From the NCBI GenBank assembly GCA_016930955.1, contig JAFGFR010000295.1, forward strand, positions 1-6,506: 6,506 bases of DNA. The letters run 5' to 3'. Under the pieces are notes generated by a model. That model saw only the letters and a program-made list of their open reading frames with translations. It was not told the origin of the DNA and did no database searches. The stretch comes from Victivallales bacterium. Lineage in GTDB: Bacteria > Verrucomicrobiota > Lentisphaeria > Victivallales > JAADHT01. The first letter of the stretch is position 1. Each line of letters starts with the position of its first letter. Both the position numbers and the translations under genes were made by a program. Positions 5,658 through 6,506 of this stretch are shown in pieces.

Positions 5658-5678
5658 ATCGCAATGCATATATAAAGT
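5651..5678 (+). promoter_or_regulatory. Weaker divergent promoter for the DUF5060/DUF4038 gene
   Basis: TTGTCA (5651-5656, 5/6 to the -35 consensus) is followed after 16 bp by TAAAGT (5673-5678, 4/6). The -35 overlaps the opposite-strand -35 of the AraC gene by five bases, so the two polymerases would compete. A weak -10 fits a promoter that needs an activator. Confidence 0.35.
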
Positions 5679-5714
5679 TAATATACAGAAAAAAATGAAG
5701 GAGAAAATCATTTG

Positions 5715-6446
5715 ATGAAAAAGGTAAAACAGAATTGTGTTGCAGAGTTGGATTTCATTCCTTTTGAAAACCACAAAGACACTTTCAGCGAAGCTGAGTT
5801 TTCCGCGACGTTCACAGCACCGGACGGAAGCTGTAAAACTGTTCCGGGTTTCCGGACAAATACGGGGAAATGGAAAATTCGATATTCCTCAGCGGTAAGG
5901 GGGATGCATTCCTACCGGACAACCTGCAGCGAGAATGGAGATTCGGGACTTGAAGGAAAGACAGGTGAAATCATGGTGGAAGCATATCGAGGGAAGAATT
6001 CGCTGCTGCTGCACGGCCCGGTTGAAGTTGCCGCAGACGGGCATCATTTTCAGCACAGTGACGGAACTCCTTTTTTCTGGCTTGGGGACACCTGGTGGAT
6101 GGGGCTTTGCAAACGGATGACGTGGCCAAAGGGTTTTCAGATGCTGGCAAAGGATCGTGTGAAGAAAGGTTTTACGGTCATCCAGATCGTGGCCGGTCTG
6201 TATCCCGACATGCCTGCCTTCGACGAGCGTGGTGCCAATGAGGCTGGATTCCCATGGGACAAAGACTACAAACGGATAAATCCTGAATATTTTGACATTG
6301 CAGACCGCCGGATCCAATATCTTGTCGAATCGGGGCTTGCTCCATGCATTGTAGGGTGCTGGGGGTATTTCCTTCCGTGGATGGGTATTGAAAAAATGGA
6401 AAAGCATTGGCGTAATCTGGCCCGACTTCCTCAATTTGGGCAATGA
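5715..6446 (+). CDS. DUF5060/DUF4038 (apiosidase-like) protein, truncated
   Basis: The product is 243 aa from ATG 5715; numbering below follows this start. Residues about 8-90 fit DUF5060, an N-terminal beta domain (FSATFTAPDGS near 29-39, VPGFR near 43-47, RYSSAVRGMHSY near 56-67, LEGKTGEI near 79-86). From about 103 the DUF4038 barrel follows: DGTPFFWLGDTWW (116-128), RVKKGFTVIQIV (148-159), INPEYFDIADRRIQYLVESGLAP (188-210), then GCWGYFLPWMG. Such proteins act on plant or pectic side-chain sugars in characterised relatives (GH140); the substrate here is unknown. No signal peptide is seen. Relatives continue after 'MEKHWRNL' with an ARYGAYPVVW-like segment and the G-E motif; here the frame reads LPQFGQ and stops, so roughly half the domain is missing. 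AAGGAG (5698-5703) is 11 bases before the ATG and 8 before a TTG at 5712, which is an alternative start. Confidence 0.82.
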   Translation: MKKVKQNCVAELDFIPFENHKDTFSEAEFSATFTAPDGSCKTVPGFRTNTGKWKIRYSSAVRGMHSYRTTCSENGDSGLEGKTGEIMVEAYRGKNSLLLHGPVEVAADGHHFQHSDGTPFFWLGDTWWMGLCKRMTWPKGFQMLAKDRVKKGFTVIQIVAGLYPDMPAFDERGANEAGFPWDKDYKRINPEYFDIADRRIQYLVESGLAPCIVGCWGYFLPWMGIEKMEKHWRNLARLPQFGQ

Positions 6447-6506
6447 ATTGAGGCTGGGAGGGGAATTTTTTGTCACTACAGATCGTCCGCCGCCTTGCGT
6501 ATCCAC
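6427..6506. other. Right-edge tail unlike the DUF4038 family
   Basis: No frame on the plus strand resumes the expected DUF4038 sequence, so a simple single-base frameshift does not explain the early stop. On the minus strand the frame is open from the edge, but most of it is antisense to the DUF4038 gene. The segment may be the end of an inserted element, a rearranged junction or an assembly artefact; nothing in it can be named. Confidence 0.4.
6429..6453 (+). terminator. Perfect 8-bp hairpin around the DUF4038 stop
   Basis: CCTCAATT (6429-6436) and AATTGAGG (6446-6453) are perfectly complementary across a 9-base loop that holds most of the stop codon. A run of six T follows at 6466-6471, 12 bases later. 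That spacing is too long for a standard intrinsic terminator. It could be part of the foreign tail. Confidence 0.35.

Noticed and set aside
5889..6506. Minus-strand open frame running in from the right edge
   Set aside because: Nearly all of it is antisense to the DUF5060/DUF4038 gene, whose motifs are convincing. Only the first ~25 codons fall outside, too little to support a gene.

Overview
The window holds six protein genes. Five lie on the minus strand (1-5586) and one on the plus strand (5715-6446). No rRNA, tRNA, CRISPR array or recognisable transposase gene is visible. The organism looks like a bacterium of the Planctomycetota/Verrucomicrobiota/Lentisphaerota group, with Lentisphaerota as my best guess. 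This is an inference from gene content: a URO-D-like methyltransferase relative, an AraC regulator beside a DUF5060/DUF4038 sugar-degradation-type protein, and a DUF2339 membrane protein. I saw no phylogenetic marker gene, so confidence is modest.

Layout from left to right. 1-1001 (minus) is the N-terminal part of a DUF2339 multi-pass membrane protein that runs off the left edge. 1256-1777 (minus) is a small FMN nitroreductase-family protein. 1941-3032 (minus) is CobT, which activates the lower ligand of cobalamin. 3218-4276 (minus) is a uroporphyrinogen-decarboxylase-superfamily protein of the corrinoid-methyltransferase-like type. 4669-5586 (minus) is an AraC-family regulator. After a 128-bp AT-rich divergent promoter region, 5715-6446 (plus) is a DUF5060 + DUF4038 protein that stops abruptly inside its catalytic domain, close to the right edge.

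The minus-strand genes are not tightly packed. They are separated by 160-392 bp gaps, each gene has its own ribosome binding site, and they probably do not form one classic operon. The most striking structure is a dispersed repeat. Each of the four gaps between co-directional genes carries one copy of an element with the 16-bp arm GTTTTGAAATTGGCTC (read on the plus strand). Three copies have a clear second, inverted arm; in the copy at 1112-1197 the second arm is barely recognisable. One copy (4476-4530) has matching changes in both arms, as expected if the element folds as a hairpin. The divergent AraC/DUF5060 gap has no copy.

Functional links are partly inferred. CobT and the URO-D-like protein may both concern corrinoid metabolism. 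The AraC regulator and the divergently transcribed DUF5060/DUF4038 gene form a typical local regulator/target pair for carbohydrate use. The last ~80 bp (from about 6427) do not continue the DUF4038 fold and contain a perfect 8-bp hairpin; they may be foreign sequence, an element end or an assembly junction.
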